A stretch of 64,000 nt of DNA. Source: Siphonodentalium dalli. Its lineage: Eukaryota; Mollusca; Scaphopoda; Gadilida; Siphonodentaliidae. Every line of letters starts with the position of its first letter. Positions within the stretch are counted from its first letter, which is position 1. The translations under genes were made by a program, and so were the position numbers. Positions 10,368 through 24,300 of the stretch are shown here, piece after piece. Location of the stretch: the NCBI GenBank assembly GCA_032622095.1, contig CP136063.1:277567426-277631425 (forward strand), written 5' to 3'. The notes beneath the pieces are model-generated. The model was not told the origin of the DNA, did no database searches, and saw only the letters and a program-made list of their open reading frames with translations.

Positions 10368-12890
10368 AGGGAGCATGTCAAAACCTCTTTCGCATATGCG
10401 AAAATATTGTCGATAATGTCGAAAAAGTTTTGACGTAAATGTGCAAAAATGAAATGTCGGAAATGACGAAAAATAATGCGATAACGTCGAAAGCGACTGG
10501 CCATAGAAGTGCGATAACATCGAAACCACAATAGACCAAACATTTCCGTAAAATGTCGAAACTTTCGACAACGCGAAAGTCGCGACGTCGAAACATTGAT
10601 CGATATTCGCAAATGACAAAAAGTTGACGAAAAGTTAAAACATCGATACGATGTTGTCGCACTTCATAAATTCGCGCATTTATTTTTGCCTTCTGCGTAA
10701 TCAGATGCCAGCTGAATTTTTATTGGCTGAATTGTGTGAAGGAAAATAAAGTTCAGCCAAAGGCCATACAAACAACTCTATGCCGTTAACACACAAGTAC
10801 AACGACTTAACAGTTCGACTGTTTTGATAGCTATGAGTTCGCACAAGGCCTAATTAAACAATAGTCAACCCATTCCAAATGTGTGAAGGGGTGACATTTA
10901 GCAAAAGGCTATACAAACATATAGGCCTACTGACATATAATGACGTATATACCAGTCCCTCACAACTATGTGTGAACTGTGCGACAGTTTTGTTGTTGTT
11001 GTTGTCGTGATGTCTTCTCAATTAGTGAACAATGGTTTAACTCGTTGGACAAAAACAACACATCTGATATATAAAATTCCAAAATGAAGCGACTTGATGT
11101 CATAATATCAGTTCGATCATGGCTAGAAATAGTGATGAAATCGAATAGATCTATCATTAGCGGACATATACGCAGTTGGGAAAATATTAGACCAGCAGTT
11201 TACACAGGTCGACAGTACGAAGAAGTTAGGGATTTCACAACCCCAGGTATCACACATCTAACAGAAAAAAGATGAAATCACACAGAAATTTGAAATCAGC
11301 TGCACCCACACACAACGGGAGCGACAACCGTCCATCCAGCATTTGAAGCAATAGGCCCATTATAGAACAAGCCCTCATCACATTGTATCAACGCCAGACA
11401 TATATAGAGCCATACCCCCTAAGTTCATTGTTTTATAATGGTATATATATCATTATCCATGTTTTTATTATTCATTCAATAAAGAATCGAGAAAAACATA
11501 ACACTCAACTCCTCTGTCAGTCAATGCTAACCACAAACGAAACTAGGATTGGCCTGGGAAATTACAATGTTAAAAATAGCACAACATAGCATGTGCAATT
11601 CGTGGAAATTCCAAACTATTATATAATATGTTTTGTATTAACTTAACTTTGTCGCATCTGATCGCTGATATATATTGAATAAAATGTGTAGATTTGAAAT
11701 AAAAGTCGCCGACGAATTAATCATCATGACGCTGCGCTTCCGATATCTAACAATGATTATATACTTATATTGCGAAAATGAAAGCATTGTTTATGACAAA
11801 ACCACCACCGGGTTTACGGTACTTTCAGAATCCGACGATGCCAGAACCCCCTGATTTGCGTCCACATTAAAATATGTGTCTGGTCTAGAAAGACAGATTG
11901 AAACTGTAGAAATTAACTCTACGTGGCATACAGAAAGTATACTATAAATCGGGTTGTGGAATAATTTATTGTCGTCCTCTGCTGTATTCTTTTATTCATA
12001 ATAGTTCGCACAATTAAATGGTGACGGTTTACCCAAAATGAAGACATGTTACATAATCACACAAAAAAAACGTTTTTCGAAATCAAAATTTGCATTGTTT
12101 ACGGTAACACTGTATCAGTCTTAATGCGATGATGTAGCAATTATTGCACGAGATTTTGGGGGGCTTCAACATTGTACTGTAACATTTACTGTAAACCAGT
12201 GATACAATACAATATCACTGCTGTAAACCCACCAATTTGCGGCCACATCAAATTGTAGGAAATGATTGTAGGCCTATCCTATTGTATAAATCGGGTCTGG
12301 GAATCATTTATTTGGGACTTTAATCTTCTATTAATAATAGTTCATGAACGTTTGAATTGTCCGATATTAACCAAATCGGTGATTTCAGTAGATCGGAGAA
12401 ATTTACTAATACATAGAACTCCGATCAAATCGGAATTGTTTTCATATCGGAGAAAACTCCGATTAAATCATTGGAATTCTTATGAGAAAAACTCCGATCT
12501 GAGAAATTTCAGCATGGACACCGACATCTTCCCGTTCGTGACACATCGGTATAAAACTGCGACCATGGATTAATGTATTTATTGAACACAAACTGTCCTG
12601 CCAATCATATCGACACAACAGCAATATTGAGGGAAATAATGCTGCAATCTTGACGAAAACAAAGACTGCGAAAATATGTCGAAACAAAACAGCGAATATT
12701 TGAGCAAAACTGCGATAATTGCGAAAACATCGAACCAAGACGGCAAAAATGACGAAAAATTGACGAAAACATACAACGTTACGGCGTGCATTAATGACGA
12801 AAAACTCTGATAATGTCAATGACGCCACATTTTTCGCAGTTTTATCGCATTTTTTTTCGCATATGCGAAAGAGGTTTTGACATGCTCCCT
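10368..12890. mobile_element. 2.5-kb terminal-inverted-repeat element
   Basis: The first 37 bases (10368-10404) and the last 37 (12854-12890) are exact inverted copies. Each contains the 16-base palindrome TTTCGCATATGCGAAA. The ends GGGAGCATG are flanked on both sides by TTA, the 3-bp target type of PIF/Harbinger elements. Near each end are clusters of CGAAA and TCGAAA words. The interior (about 10.7-12.6 kb) has no convincing transposase, so it is probably non-autonomous. Confidence 0.75.
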
Positions 12891-12893
12891 TAA

Positions 12894-13154
12894 CCTTTTC
12901 TATACTAAATACTCATTGACGAGTAGTTGCCTTAGGGAATGTTCAGATAATAAATACAACCATACGTCATTTGTCGAACTTATCATCATTCGAACATTTT
13001 CCACCAATGAATATGAATAATTCTATTCTTGTATTATCTGTTTTTCTGTCTGTCAGCTACATTTATTAACTCAACACCCCTCTAAATTAATAATAGACCA
13101 TTCTAATGTATACTCTTGTAATTGAATGGGAGAATCCATTTAGTATAGACAGGT
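12894..13154 (+). mobile_element. TTAA MITE family B, near-complete copy
   Basis: TTAA at 12890-12893, left end CCTTTTCTATACTAAATACT, right end AATCCATTTAGTATAGACAGG before TTAA (13155-13158). Contains the TTCAGATAATAA stem and the TCTGTTTTTCTGTCTGTCAG block. Confidence 0.82.
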
Positions 13155-13565
13155 TTAAAGATGCATAATCGGAATTAACTGAATTAACACTCCCAAATTA
13201 CTATTTCTTTGAAATAAACATTCTTTGGGTAAACATATTTGATTCAAGTCGAGGAACCCACCCATCAAAGCTCAGAGTGATCAGATATCAATTTAAAAAA
13301 TCTATTATTTTTCACCACCAGTACATTTTGACGGCCTGGCAAAAAGTCGATGAGCCAACGGTCTCGGACTAAATTGCGAATGAAGATGGATAACTCTAAA
13401 ATCAAGTGGCTTTAGTTGTTATATATTTGACAATATCTGACTGTGGTTAGCATTATTTTTGGGCAATTAATCAATTCTGATAACTGAAGTGGCATTTCAA
13501 AATTTGTTGTTGTTATTGGTATCTGAAGATATGGGGACCATCGAATCAGATTGAGTACCTTTAAT
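13155..13565. repeat. Dispersed element family E, second copy
   Basis: Starts AAAGATGCATAATCGG, contains CAAAGCTCAGAGTGATCAGA and ATAACTCTAAAATCAAGTGG, and ends ATTGAGTACCTTTAA. It lies directly against the MITE to its left and about 90 bp from exon 12. Confidence 0.7.
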
Positions 13566-13622
13566 ATGCACATATTTTGTGGAAACAAGCATAAAACACA
13601 CAACCTCTCGCCATAGTTGTTA

Positions 13623-13805
<183 letters not shown>

Positions 13806-13942
13806 TCAAAGAGTTCAAACTCTAGAAATGTAATTAAGAGTTTTATAGCTTGGCTCAAAAACAGATCCTTTATAGTGTTTTTCTATCTTTGAATGTAATT
13901 TAATAAATATAAAAAAATCATAAATAGCTTCTCGCTACTTAC

Positions 13943-13996
13943 CTTTACCACTTGGTCGGTATCCTGGACCAGCAGGACAGAGTTTCCTGAAGTTAG
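13943..13996 (-). CDS. Fibrillin-like exon 11: second part of TB module 2
   Basis: A 54-nt phase 1-1 exon. Joined to exon 10 it reads CPQQGT-ANFRKLCPAGPGYRPSGK. This supplies the eighth TB cysteine and the LCPxGxGY ending. The acceptor is TTTATTGCAG and the donor GTAAGT. TB module 2 is then 68 residues, slightly short but with all eight cysteines. The last codon joins exon 12 to give DIDEC. By coincidence its length equals the 54-bp repeat period. The sequences are unrelated. Confidence 0.9.
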
Positions 13997-14412
13997 CTGC
14001 AATAAAGAAACCAAATGAAACCTTTTGATGTGGTTATATAACAAATTCAGTCCTAAATCTACAATGTAGTTCATATATAAAAATAAATGGTCAAATAGCA
14101 CACACAAGATTTATCCACAGTCACACAAAAACTAAGCACAAAGGGGCCAACATAGATATATATCTTTCAGAAAAGATGTAACAAAATTCCTTCACATTCA
14201 GTTGGCAAAAGTTTGAAAAATGAGAGAAACCGGATCACCACCCAATTCAATTCAGGACTTTATGCAATGTCGATGTCGGAATGGAGTTTCAATGTTGAGA
14301 TTCAATTCGAGGCAAAATCCCTCCGATTCACAGGACAATACTGTACCTCTAAAACTAGTTTTTCTGTTGGTTATATCGTCTGAGAATCTATGTATTTATT
14401 ATTACCATAGAA

Positions 14413-14926
14413 CTAGATCATGCCATGACTCTCTACTCTGTCTAATGCCTGTACAGATCATATTCCACCAGTACAAAACCTGGGAACTTTTTGATGGTTT
14501 GACAGGGAACCTTATAAACGAAAAAATAATATGGGGAATATATCTTAGTTTATATTATCTGTTCACTAATATAAATATAAATAATATAAAAGGTCCCAAC
14601 TTGAAATTGCATGCTTTTCTGTGACTTTTGTGAGCCGATATCGCAATAAACATTGAATTAATTACCCAGCAGAAATTCCATAATTGTAATTAAAATCCCT
14701 CTCAAAGTCACTTACTAGTATATTGTGAATTTTTGATTTGGGACCTTCACCTACAACGAAGTAAATTATTAAGGAACAAATAATCACTAAGAAATATATT
14801 CCCCCGCTTTATTTTTTCAACTTTATAAAGTTCCCTGTCAAAACTTCAAAAAGTTCTCAGGTTTTTCACTGGTGGAATATGATCTCTGTAGATAGCGATT
14901 CATGGCATGATCTACCTTAACCCTTT
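14413..14926. mobile_element. Foldback element, ~140-bp arms
   Basis: Left arm (14413-14552) and right arm (14783-14926) are imperfect inverted copies. Matching words include AGATCATGCCATGA, CATATTCCACCAG, GAACTTTTTGA and GACAGGGAA. The loop of about 230 bp is AT-rich. The right arm lies just beyond the last donor copy and its end reappears at 38454-38471. Confidence 0.8.
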
Positions 14927-14930
14927 ACCC

Positions 14931-15333
14931 AACGGCCCTGTGCCAATGCATTCTCTCATATATGCATTGGCTTAACACATATTAAAAATGATAAAATTGT
15001 CAAAGAATGTAGAAAAATATTATAAAAAATGTTAAAAAATGTTTGAAAAAATTATAAAATTGTTAAAGAATGTAAGAAAAAATGTCAAAAAGTGTCAAAA
15101 AAGATTTTTTTTAGGCCAATATGCATTCTCTTATATATGCGAGGCGACCTATGGTCGACTCGCATATATAAGAGAATGCATTGGCACGGGCATAACTGTA
15201 ACCATCACAATGTGGTCAATGAACCGGTTCCAATGATATCCATTATTGTATGGTGTTATTGAGACAGACCGAAGATATTTTAGGCTGATGAAGCTTTATT
15301 TGGGCGTTTTTGGCCGCTTTGTTGGGTAAAGGG
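14931..15333 (+). mobile_element. TTAA MITE family A at the far end of the 54-bp array
   Basis: TTAA on both sides (14927-14930, 15334-15337), ends CCCTTTACCCAACGG and GTTGGGTAAAGGG. The right-hand TTAA is also the TTAA of the repeat unit (TTAACACATACCTG). The insertion therefore used the TTAA eleven bases past the splice donor. Confidence 0.9.
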
Positions 15334-18300
15334 TTAACACATACCTGTTCCTTGCTGAGGACATATATAACATGAGCGACCCCAACCTACCTGTTCCTTG
15401 CTGAGGACATATATAACATGAGCGACCCCATCCTTAACACATACCTGTTCCTTGCTGAGGACATATATAACATGAGCGAACCCATCCTTAACACATACCT
15501 GTTCCTTGCTGAGGACATATATAACATGAGCGACCCCATCCTTAACACATACCTGTTCCTTGCTGAGGACATATATAACATGAGCGACCCCATCCTTAAC
15601 ACATACCTGTTCCTTGCTGAGGACATATATAACATGAGCGACCCCATCCTTAACACATACCTGTTCCTTGCTGAGGACATATATAACATGAGCGACCCCA
15701 TCCTTAACACATACCTGTTCCTTGCTGATGACATATATAACATGAGCGACCCCATCCTTAACACATACCTGTTCCTTGCTGAGGACATATATAACATGAG
15801 CGACCCCATCCTTAACACATACCTGTTCCTTGCTGAGGACATATATAACATGAGCGACCCCAACCTACCTGTTCCTTGCTGAGGACATATATAACATGAG
15901 CGACCCCATCCTTAACACATACCTGTTCCTTGCTGAGGACATATATAACATGAGCGACCCCAACCTACCTGTTCCTTGCTGAGGACATATATAACATGAG
16001 CGACCCCCATCCTTAACACATACCTGTTCCTTGCTGATGACATATATAACATGAGCGACCCCATCCTTAACACATACCTGTTCCTTGCTGAGGACATATA
16101 TAACATGAGCGACCCCATCCTTAACACATACCTGTTCCTTGCTGAGGACATATATAACATGAGCGACCCCATCCTTAACACATACCTGTTCCTTGCTGAG
16201 GACATATATAACATGAGCGACCCCAACCTACCTGTTCCTTGCTGAGGACATATATAACATGAGCGACCCCCATCCTTAACACATACCTGTTCCTTGCTGA
16301 TGACATATATAACATGAGCGACCCCATCCTTAACACATACCTGTTCCTTGCTGAGGACATATATAACATGAGCGACCCCATCCTTAACACATACCTGTTC
16401 CTTGCTGAGGACATATATAACATGAGCGACCCCATCCTTAACACATACCTGTTCCTTGCTGAGGACATATATAACATGAGCGACCCCATCCTTAACACAT
16501 ACCTGTTCCTTGCTGAGGACATATATAACATGAGCGACCCCATCCTTAACACATACCTGTTCCTTGCTGATGACATATATAACATGAGCGACCCCATCCT
16601 TAACACATACCTGTTCCTTGGTGAGGACATATATAACATGAGCGACCCCATCCTTAACACATACCTGTTCCTTGCAGAGGACATATATAACATGAACGAC
16701 CCCATCCTTAACACATACCTGTTCCTTGCTGAGGACATATATAACATGAGCGACCCCATCCTTAACACATACCTGTTCCTTGCTGAGGACATATATAACA
16801 TGAGCGACCCCATCCTTAACACATACCTGTTCCTTGCTGAGGACATATATAACATGAGCGACCCCATCCTTAACACATACCTGTTCCTTGCTGAGGACAT
16901 ATATAACATGAGCGACCCGACCCCATCCTTAACACATACCTGTTCCTTGCTGAGGACATATATAACATGAGCGACCCCAACCTACCTGTTCCTTGCTGAG
17001 GACATATATAACATGAGCGACCCCATCCTTAACACATACCTGTTCCTTGCTGAGGACATATATAACATGAGCGACCCCAACCTACCTGTTCCTTGCTGAG
17101 GACATATATAACATGAGCGACCCCATCCTTAACACATACCTGTTCCTTGCTGAGGACATATATAACATGAGCGACCCCATCCTTAACACATACCTGTTCC
17201 TTGCTGATGACATATATAACATGAGCGACCCCATCCTTAACACATACCTGTTCCTTGCAGAGGACATATATAACATGAACGACCCCATCCTTAACACATA
17301 CCTGTTCCTTGCAGAGGACATATATAACATGAGCGACCCCATCCTTAATACATACCTGTTCCTTGTTGAGGACATATATAACATGAGCGACCCCATCCTT
17401 AACACATACCTGTTCCTTGCTGGGGACATATATAACATGAGCGACCCCATCCTTAACACATACCTGTTCCTTGCTGAGGACATATATAACATGAGCGACC
17501 CCATCCTTAACACATACCTGTTCCTTGCTGAGGACATATATAACATGAGCGACCCCATCCTTAACACATACCTGTTCCTTGCTGAGGACATATATAACAT
17601 GAGCGACCCCATCCTTAACACATACCTGTTCCTTACTGAGGACATATATAACATGAGCGACCCCATCCTTAACACATACCTGTTCCTTACTGAGGACATA
17701 TATAACATGAGCGACCCCATCCTTAACACATACCTGTTCCTTGGTGAGGACATATATAACATGAGCGACCCCATCCTTAACACATACCTGTTCCTTGGTG
17801 AGGACATATATAACATGAGCGACCCCATCCTTAACACATACCTGTTCCTTGGTGAGGACATATATAACATGAGCGACCCCATCCTTAACACATACCTGTT
17901 CCTTGCTGGGGACATATATAACATGAGCGACCCCATCCTTAACACATACCTGTTCCTTGCTGAGGACATATATAACATGAGCGACCCCATCCTTAACACA
18001 TACCTGTTCCTTGCTGAGGACATATATAACATGAGCGACCCCATCCTTAACACATACCTGTTCCTTGTTGAGGACATATATAACATGAGCGACCCCATCC
18101 TTAACACATACCTGTTCCTTGGTGAGGACATATATAACATGAGCGACCCCATCCTTAACACATACCTGTTCCTTGGTGAGGACATATATAACATGAGCGA
18201 CCCCATCCTTAACACATACCTGTTCCTTGTTGAGGACATATATAACATGAGTGACCCCATCCTTAATACATACCTGTTCCTTGCTGAGGACATATATAAC

Positions 18301-21300
18301 ATGAGCGACCCCATCCTTAACACATACCTGTTCCTTGCCGAGGACATATATAACATGAGCGACCCCATCCTTAACACATACCTGTTCCTTGCCGAGGACA
18401 TATATAACATGAGCGACCCCATCCTTAACACATACCTGTTACTTACTGGGGACATATATAACATGAGCGACCCCATCCTTAACACATACCTGTTCCTTGC
18501 TGAGGACATATATAACATGAGCGACCCCATCCTTAACACATACCTGTTCCTTGTTGAGGACATATATAACATGAGCGACCCCATCCTTAACACATACCTG
18601 TTCCTTACTGAGGACATATATAACATGAGCGACCCCATCCTTAACACATACCTGTTCCTTGTTGAGGACATATATAACATGAGTGACCCCATCCTTAATA
18701 CATACCTGTTCCTTGCTGAGGACATATATAACATGAGCTACCCCATCCTTAACACATACCTGTTCCTTGGTGAGGACATATATAACATGAGCGACCCCAT
18801 CCTTAACACATACCTGTTCCTTACTGAGGACATATATAACATGAGCGACCCCATCCTTAACACATACCTGTTCCTTACTGAGGACATATATAACATGAGC
18901 GACCCCATCCTTAACACATACCTGTTCCTGGCTGAGGACATATATAACATGAGCGACCCCATCCTTAACACATACCTGTTCCTTGGTGAGGACATATATA
19001 ACATGAGCGACCCCATCCTTAACACATACCTGTTCCTTGGTGGGGACATATATAACATGAGCGACCCCATCCTTAACACATACCTGTTCCTTGTTGAGGA
19101 CATATATAACATGAGCGACCCCATCCTTAACACATACCTGTTCCTGGCTGAGGACATATATAACATGAGCGACCCCATCCTTAACACATACCTGTTCCTT
19201 GCTGAGGACATATATAACATGAGGGACCCCATCCTTAACACATACCTGTTCCTTGCTGGGGACATATATAACATGAGCGACCCCATCCTTAACACATACC
19301 TGTTCCTTGTTGAGGACATATATAACATGAGCGACCCCATCCTTAACACATACCTGTTCCTTGTTGAGGACATATATAACATGAGCGACCCCATCCTTAA
19401 CACATACCTGTTCCTTGCTGAGGACATATATAACATGAGGGACCCCATCCTTAACACATACCTGTTCCTTGCTGGGGACATATATAACATGAGCGACCCA
19501 TCCTTAACACATACCTGTTCCTTGCTGAGGACATATATAACATGAGCGACCCCATCCTTTACACATACCTGTTCCTTGCTGAGGACATATATAACATGAG
19601 TGACCCCATCCTTAATACATACCTGTTCCTTACTGAGGACATATATAACATGAGCGACCCCATCCTTAACACATACCTGTTCCTTGTTGAGGACATATAT
19701 AACATAAGCGACCCCATCCTTAACACATACCTGTTCCTTGCTGAGGACATATATAACATGAGCGACCCCATCCTTAACACATACCTGTTCCTTGCTGAGG
19801 ACATATATAACATGAGCGACCCCATCCTTAACATATACCTGTTCCTTGCTGAGGACATATATAACATGAGCGACCCCATCCTTACATACCTGTTCCTTAC
19901 TGAGGACATATATAACATGAGCGACCCCATCCTTAACACATACCTGTTCCTTGCTGAGGACATATATAACATGAGCGACCCCATCCTTAACACATACCTG
20001 TTCCTTGCTGAGGACATATATAACATGAGCGACCCCATCCTTACATACCTGTTCCTTACTGAGGACATATATAACATGAGCGACCCCATCCTTAACACAT
20101 ACCTGTTCCTGGCTGAGGACATATATAACATGAGCGACCCCATCCTTACATACCTGTTCCTTACTGGGGACATATATAACATGAGCGACCCCATCCTTAA
20201 CACATACCTGTTCCTTGCTGAGGACATATATAACATGAGCGACCCCATCCTTAACACATACCTGTTCCTTGGTGAGGACATATATAACATGAGCGACCCC
20301 ATCCTTAACACATACCTGTTCCTTGTTGAGGACATATATAACATGAGTGACCCCATCCTTAATACATACCTGTTCCTTGCTGAGGACATATATAACATGA
20401 GCGACCCCATCCTTAACACATACCTGTTCCTTGCCGAGGACATATATAACATGAGCGACCCCATCCTTAACACATACCTGTTCCTTGCCGAGGACATATA
20501 TAACATGAGCGACCCCATCCTTAACACATACCTGTTACTTACTGGGGACATATATAACATGAGCGACCCCATCCTTAACACATACCTGTTCCTTGCTGAG
20601 GACATATATAACATGAGCGACCCCATCCTTAACACATACCTGTTCCTTGTTGAGGACATATATAACATGAGCGACCCCATCCTTAACACATACCTGTTCC
20701 TTACTGAGGACATATATAACATGAGCGACCCCATCCTTAACACATACCTGTTCCTTGTTGAGGACATATATAACATGAGTGACCCCATCCTTAATACATA
20801 CCTGTTCCTTGCTGAGGACATATATAACATGAGCTACCCCATCCTTAACACATACCTGTTCCTTGGTGAGGACATATATAACATGAGCGACCCCATCCTT
20901 AACACATACCTGTTCCTTACTGAGGACATATATAACATGAGCGACCCCATCCTTAACACATACCTGTTCCTTACTGAGGACATATATAACATGAGCGACC
21001 CCATCCTTAACACATACCTGTTCCTGGCTGAGGACATATATAACATGAGCGACCCCATCCTTAACACATACCTGTTCCTTGGTGAGGACATATATAACAT
21101 GAGCGACCCCATCCTTAACACATACCTGTTCCTTGGTGGGGACATATATAACATGAGCGACCCCATCCTTAACACATACCTGTTCCTTGTTGAGGACATA
21201 TATAACATGAGCGACCCCATCCTTAACACATACCTGTTCCTGGCTGAGGACATATATAACATGAGCGACCCCATCCTTAACACATACCTGTTCCTTGCTG

Positions 21301-24300
21301 AGGACATATATAACATGAGGGACCCCATCCTTAACACATACCTGTTCCTTGCTGGGGACATATATAACATGAGCGACCCCATCCTTAACACATACCTGTT
21401 CCTTGTTGAGGACATATATAACATGAGCGACCCCATCCTTAACACATACCTGTTCCTTGTTGAGGACATATATAACATGAGCGACCCCATCCTTAACACA
21501 TACCTGTTCCTTGCTGAGGACATATATAACATGAGGGACCCCATCCTTAACACATACCTGTTCCTTGCTGGGGACATATATAACATGAGCGACCCATCCT
21601 TAACACATACCTGTTCCTTGCTGAGGACATATATAACATGAGCGACCCCATCCTTTACACATACCTGTTCCTTGCTGAGGACATATATAACATGAGTGAC
21701 CCCATCCTTAATACATACCTGTTCCTTACTGAGGACATATATAACATGAGCGACCCCATCCTTAACACATACCTGTTCCTTGTTGAGGACATATATAACA
21801 TAAGCGACCCCATCCTTAACACATACCTGTTCCTTGCTGAGGACATATATAACATGAGCGACCCCATCCTTAACACATACCTGTTCCTTGCTGAGGACAT
21901 ATATAACATGAGCGACCCCATCCTTAACATATACCTGTTCCTTGCTGAGGACATATATAACATGAGCGACCCCATCCTTACATACCTGTTCCTTACTGAG
22001 GACATATATAACATGAGCGACCCCATCCTTAACACATACCTGTTCCTGGCTGAGGACATATATAACATGAGCGACCCCATCCTTACATACCTGTTCCTTA
22101 CTGGGGACATATATAACATGAGCGACCCCATCCTTAACATATACCTGTTCCTTGCTGAGGACATATATAACATGAGCGACCCCATCCTTACATACCTGTT
22201 CCTTACTGAGGACATATATAACATGAGCGACCCCATCCTTAACACATACCTGTTCCTTGCTGAGGACATATATAACATGAGCGACCCCATCCTTAACACA
22301 TACCTGTTCCTTGGTGAGGACATATATAACATGAGCGACCCCATCCTTACATACCTGTTCCTTACTGAGGACATATATAACATGAGCGACCCCATCCTTA
22401 CATACCTGTTCCTTACTGAGGACATATATAACATGAGCGACCCCATCCTTAACACATACCTGTTCCTTGTTGAGGACATATATAACATGAGCGACCCCAT
22501 CCTTAACACATACCTGTTCCTTGCTGAGGACATATATAACATGAGCGACCCCATCCTTACATACCTGTTCCTTACTGAGGACATATATAACATGAGCGAC
22601 CCCATCCTTAACACATACCTGTACCTTGCTGAGGACATATATAACATGAGCGACCCCATCCTTACATACCTGTTCCTTACTGAGGACATATATAACATGA
22701 GCGACCCCATCCTTAACACATACCTGTTCCTTGCTGAGGACATATATAACATGAGCGACCCCATCCTTACATACCTGTTCCTTACTGAGGACATATATAA
22801 CATGAGCGACCCCATCCTTAACATATACCTGTTCCTTGCTGAGGACATATATAACATGAGCGACCCCATCCTTACATACCTGTTCCTTACTGAGGACATA
22901 TATAACATGAGCGACCCCATCCTTAACACATACCTGTTCCTTGCTGAGGACATATATAACATGAGCGACCCCATCCTTAACATACCTGTTCCTTACTGAG
23001 GACATATATAACATGAGCGACCCCATCCTTAACATATACCTGTTCCTTGCTGAGGACATATATAACATGAGCGACCCCATCCTTACATACCTGTTCCTTA
23101 CTGAGGACATATATAACATGAGCGACCCCATCCTTAACACATACCTGTTCCTTGCTGAGGACATATATAACATGAGCGACCCCATCCTTACATACCTGTT
23201 CCTTACTGAGGACATATATAACATGAGCGACCCCATCCTTACATACCTGTTCCTTACTGAGGACATATATAACATGAGCGACCCCATCCTTAACACATAC
23301 CTGTTCCTTGCTGAGGACATATATAACATGAGCGACCCCATCCTTACATACCTGTTCCTTACTGAGGACATATATAACATGAGCGACCCCATCCTTAACA
23401 CATACCTGTTCCTTGTTGAGGACATATATAACATGAGCGACCCCATCCTTACATACCTGTTCCTTGCTGAGGACATATATAACATGAGCGACCCCATCCT
23501 TAACACATACCTGTTCCTTGTTGAGGACATATATAACATGAGCGACCCCATCCTTAACACATACCTGTTCCTTGCTGAGGACATATATAACATGAGCGAC
23601 CCCATCCTTAACACATACCTGTTCCTTGCTGAGGACATATATAACATGAGCGACCCCATCCTTAACACATACCTGTTCCTTGCTGGGGACATATATAACA
23701 TGAGCGACCCCATCCTTAACACATACCTGTTCCTTACTGAGGACATATATAACATGAGCGACCCCATCCTTAACACATACCTGTTCCTTGCTGAGGACAT
23801 ATATAACATGAGCGACCCCATCCTTACATACCTGTTCCTTACTGAGGACATATATAACATGAGCGACCCCATCCTTAACACATACCTGTTCCTTGCTGAG
23901 GACATATATAACATGAGTGACCCCATCCTTAACACATACCTGTTCCTTGCTGGGGACATATATAACATGAGCGACCCCATCCTTAACACATACCTGTTCC
24001 TTACTGAGGACATATATAACATGAGCGACCCCATCCTTAACACATACCTGTTCCTTGCTGAGGACATATATAACATGAGCGACCCCATCCTTAACACATA
24101 CCTGTTCCTTGCTGAGGACATATATAACATGAGCGACCCCATCCTTAACACATACCTGTTCCTTGGTGAGGACATATATAACATGAGCGACCCCATCCTT
24201 AACACATACCTGTTCCTTGGTGAGGACATATATAACATGAGCGACCCCATCCTTAACACATACCTGTTCCTTGCTGAGGACATATATAACATGAGCGACC

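Noticed and set aside
10329-10662. Overlapping ~90-codon minus-strand ORFs rich in F, R and S
   Set aside because: Three overlapping frames are open because of CGAAA/TTTCG words near the end of a terminal-inverted-repeat element. There is no protein signature.
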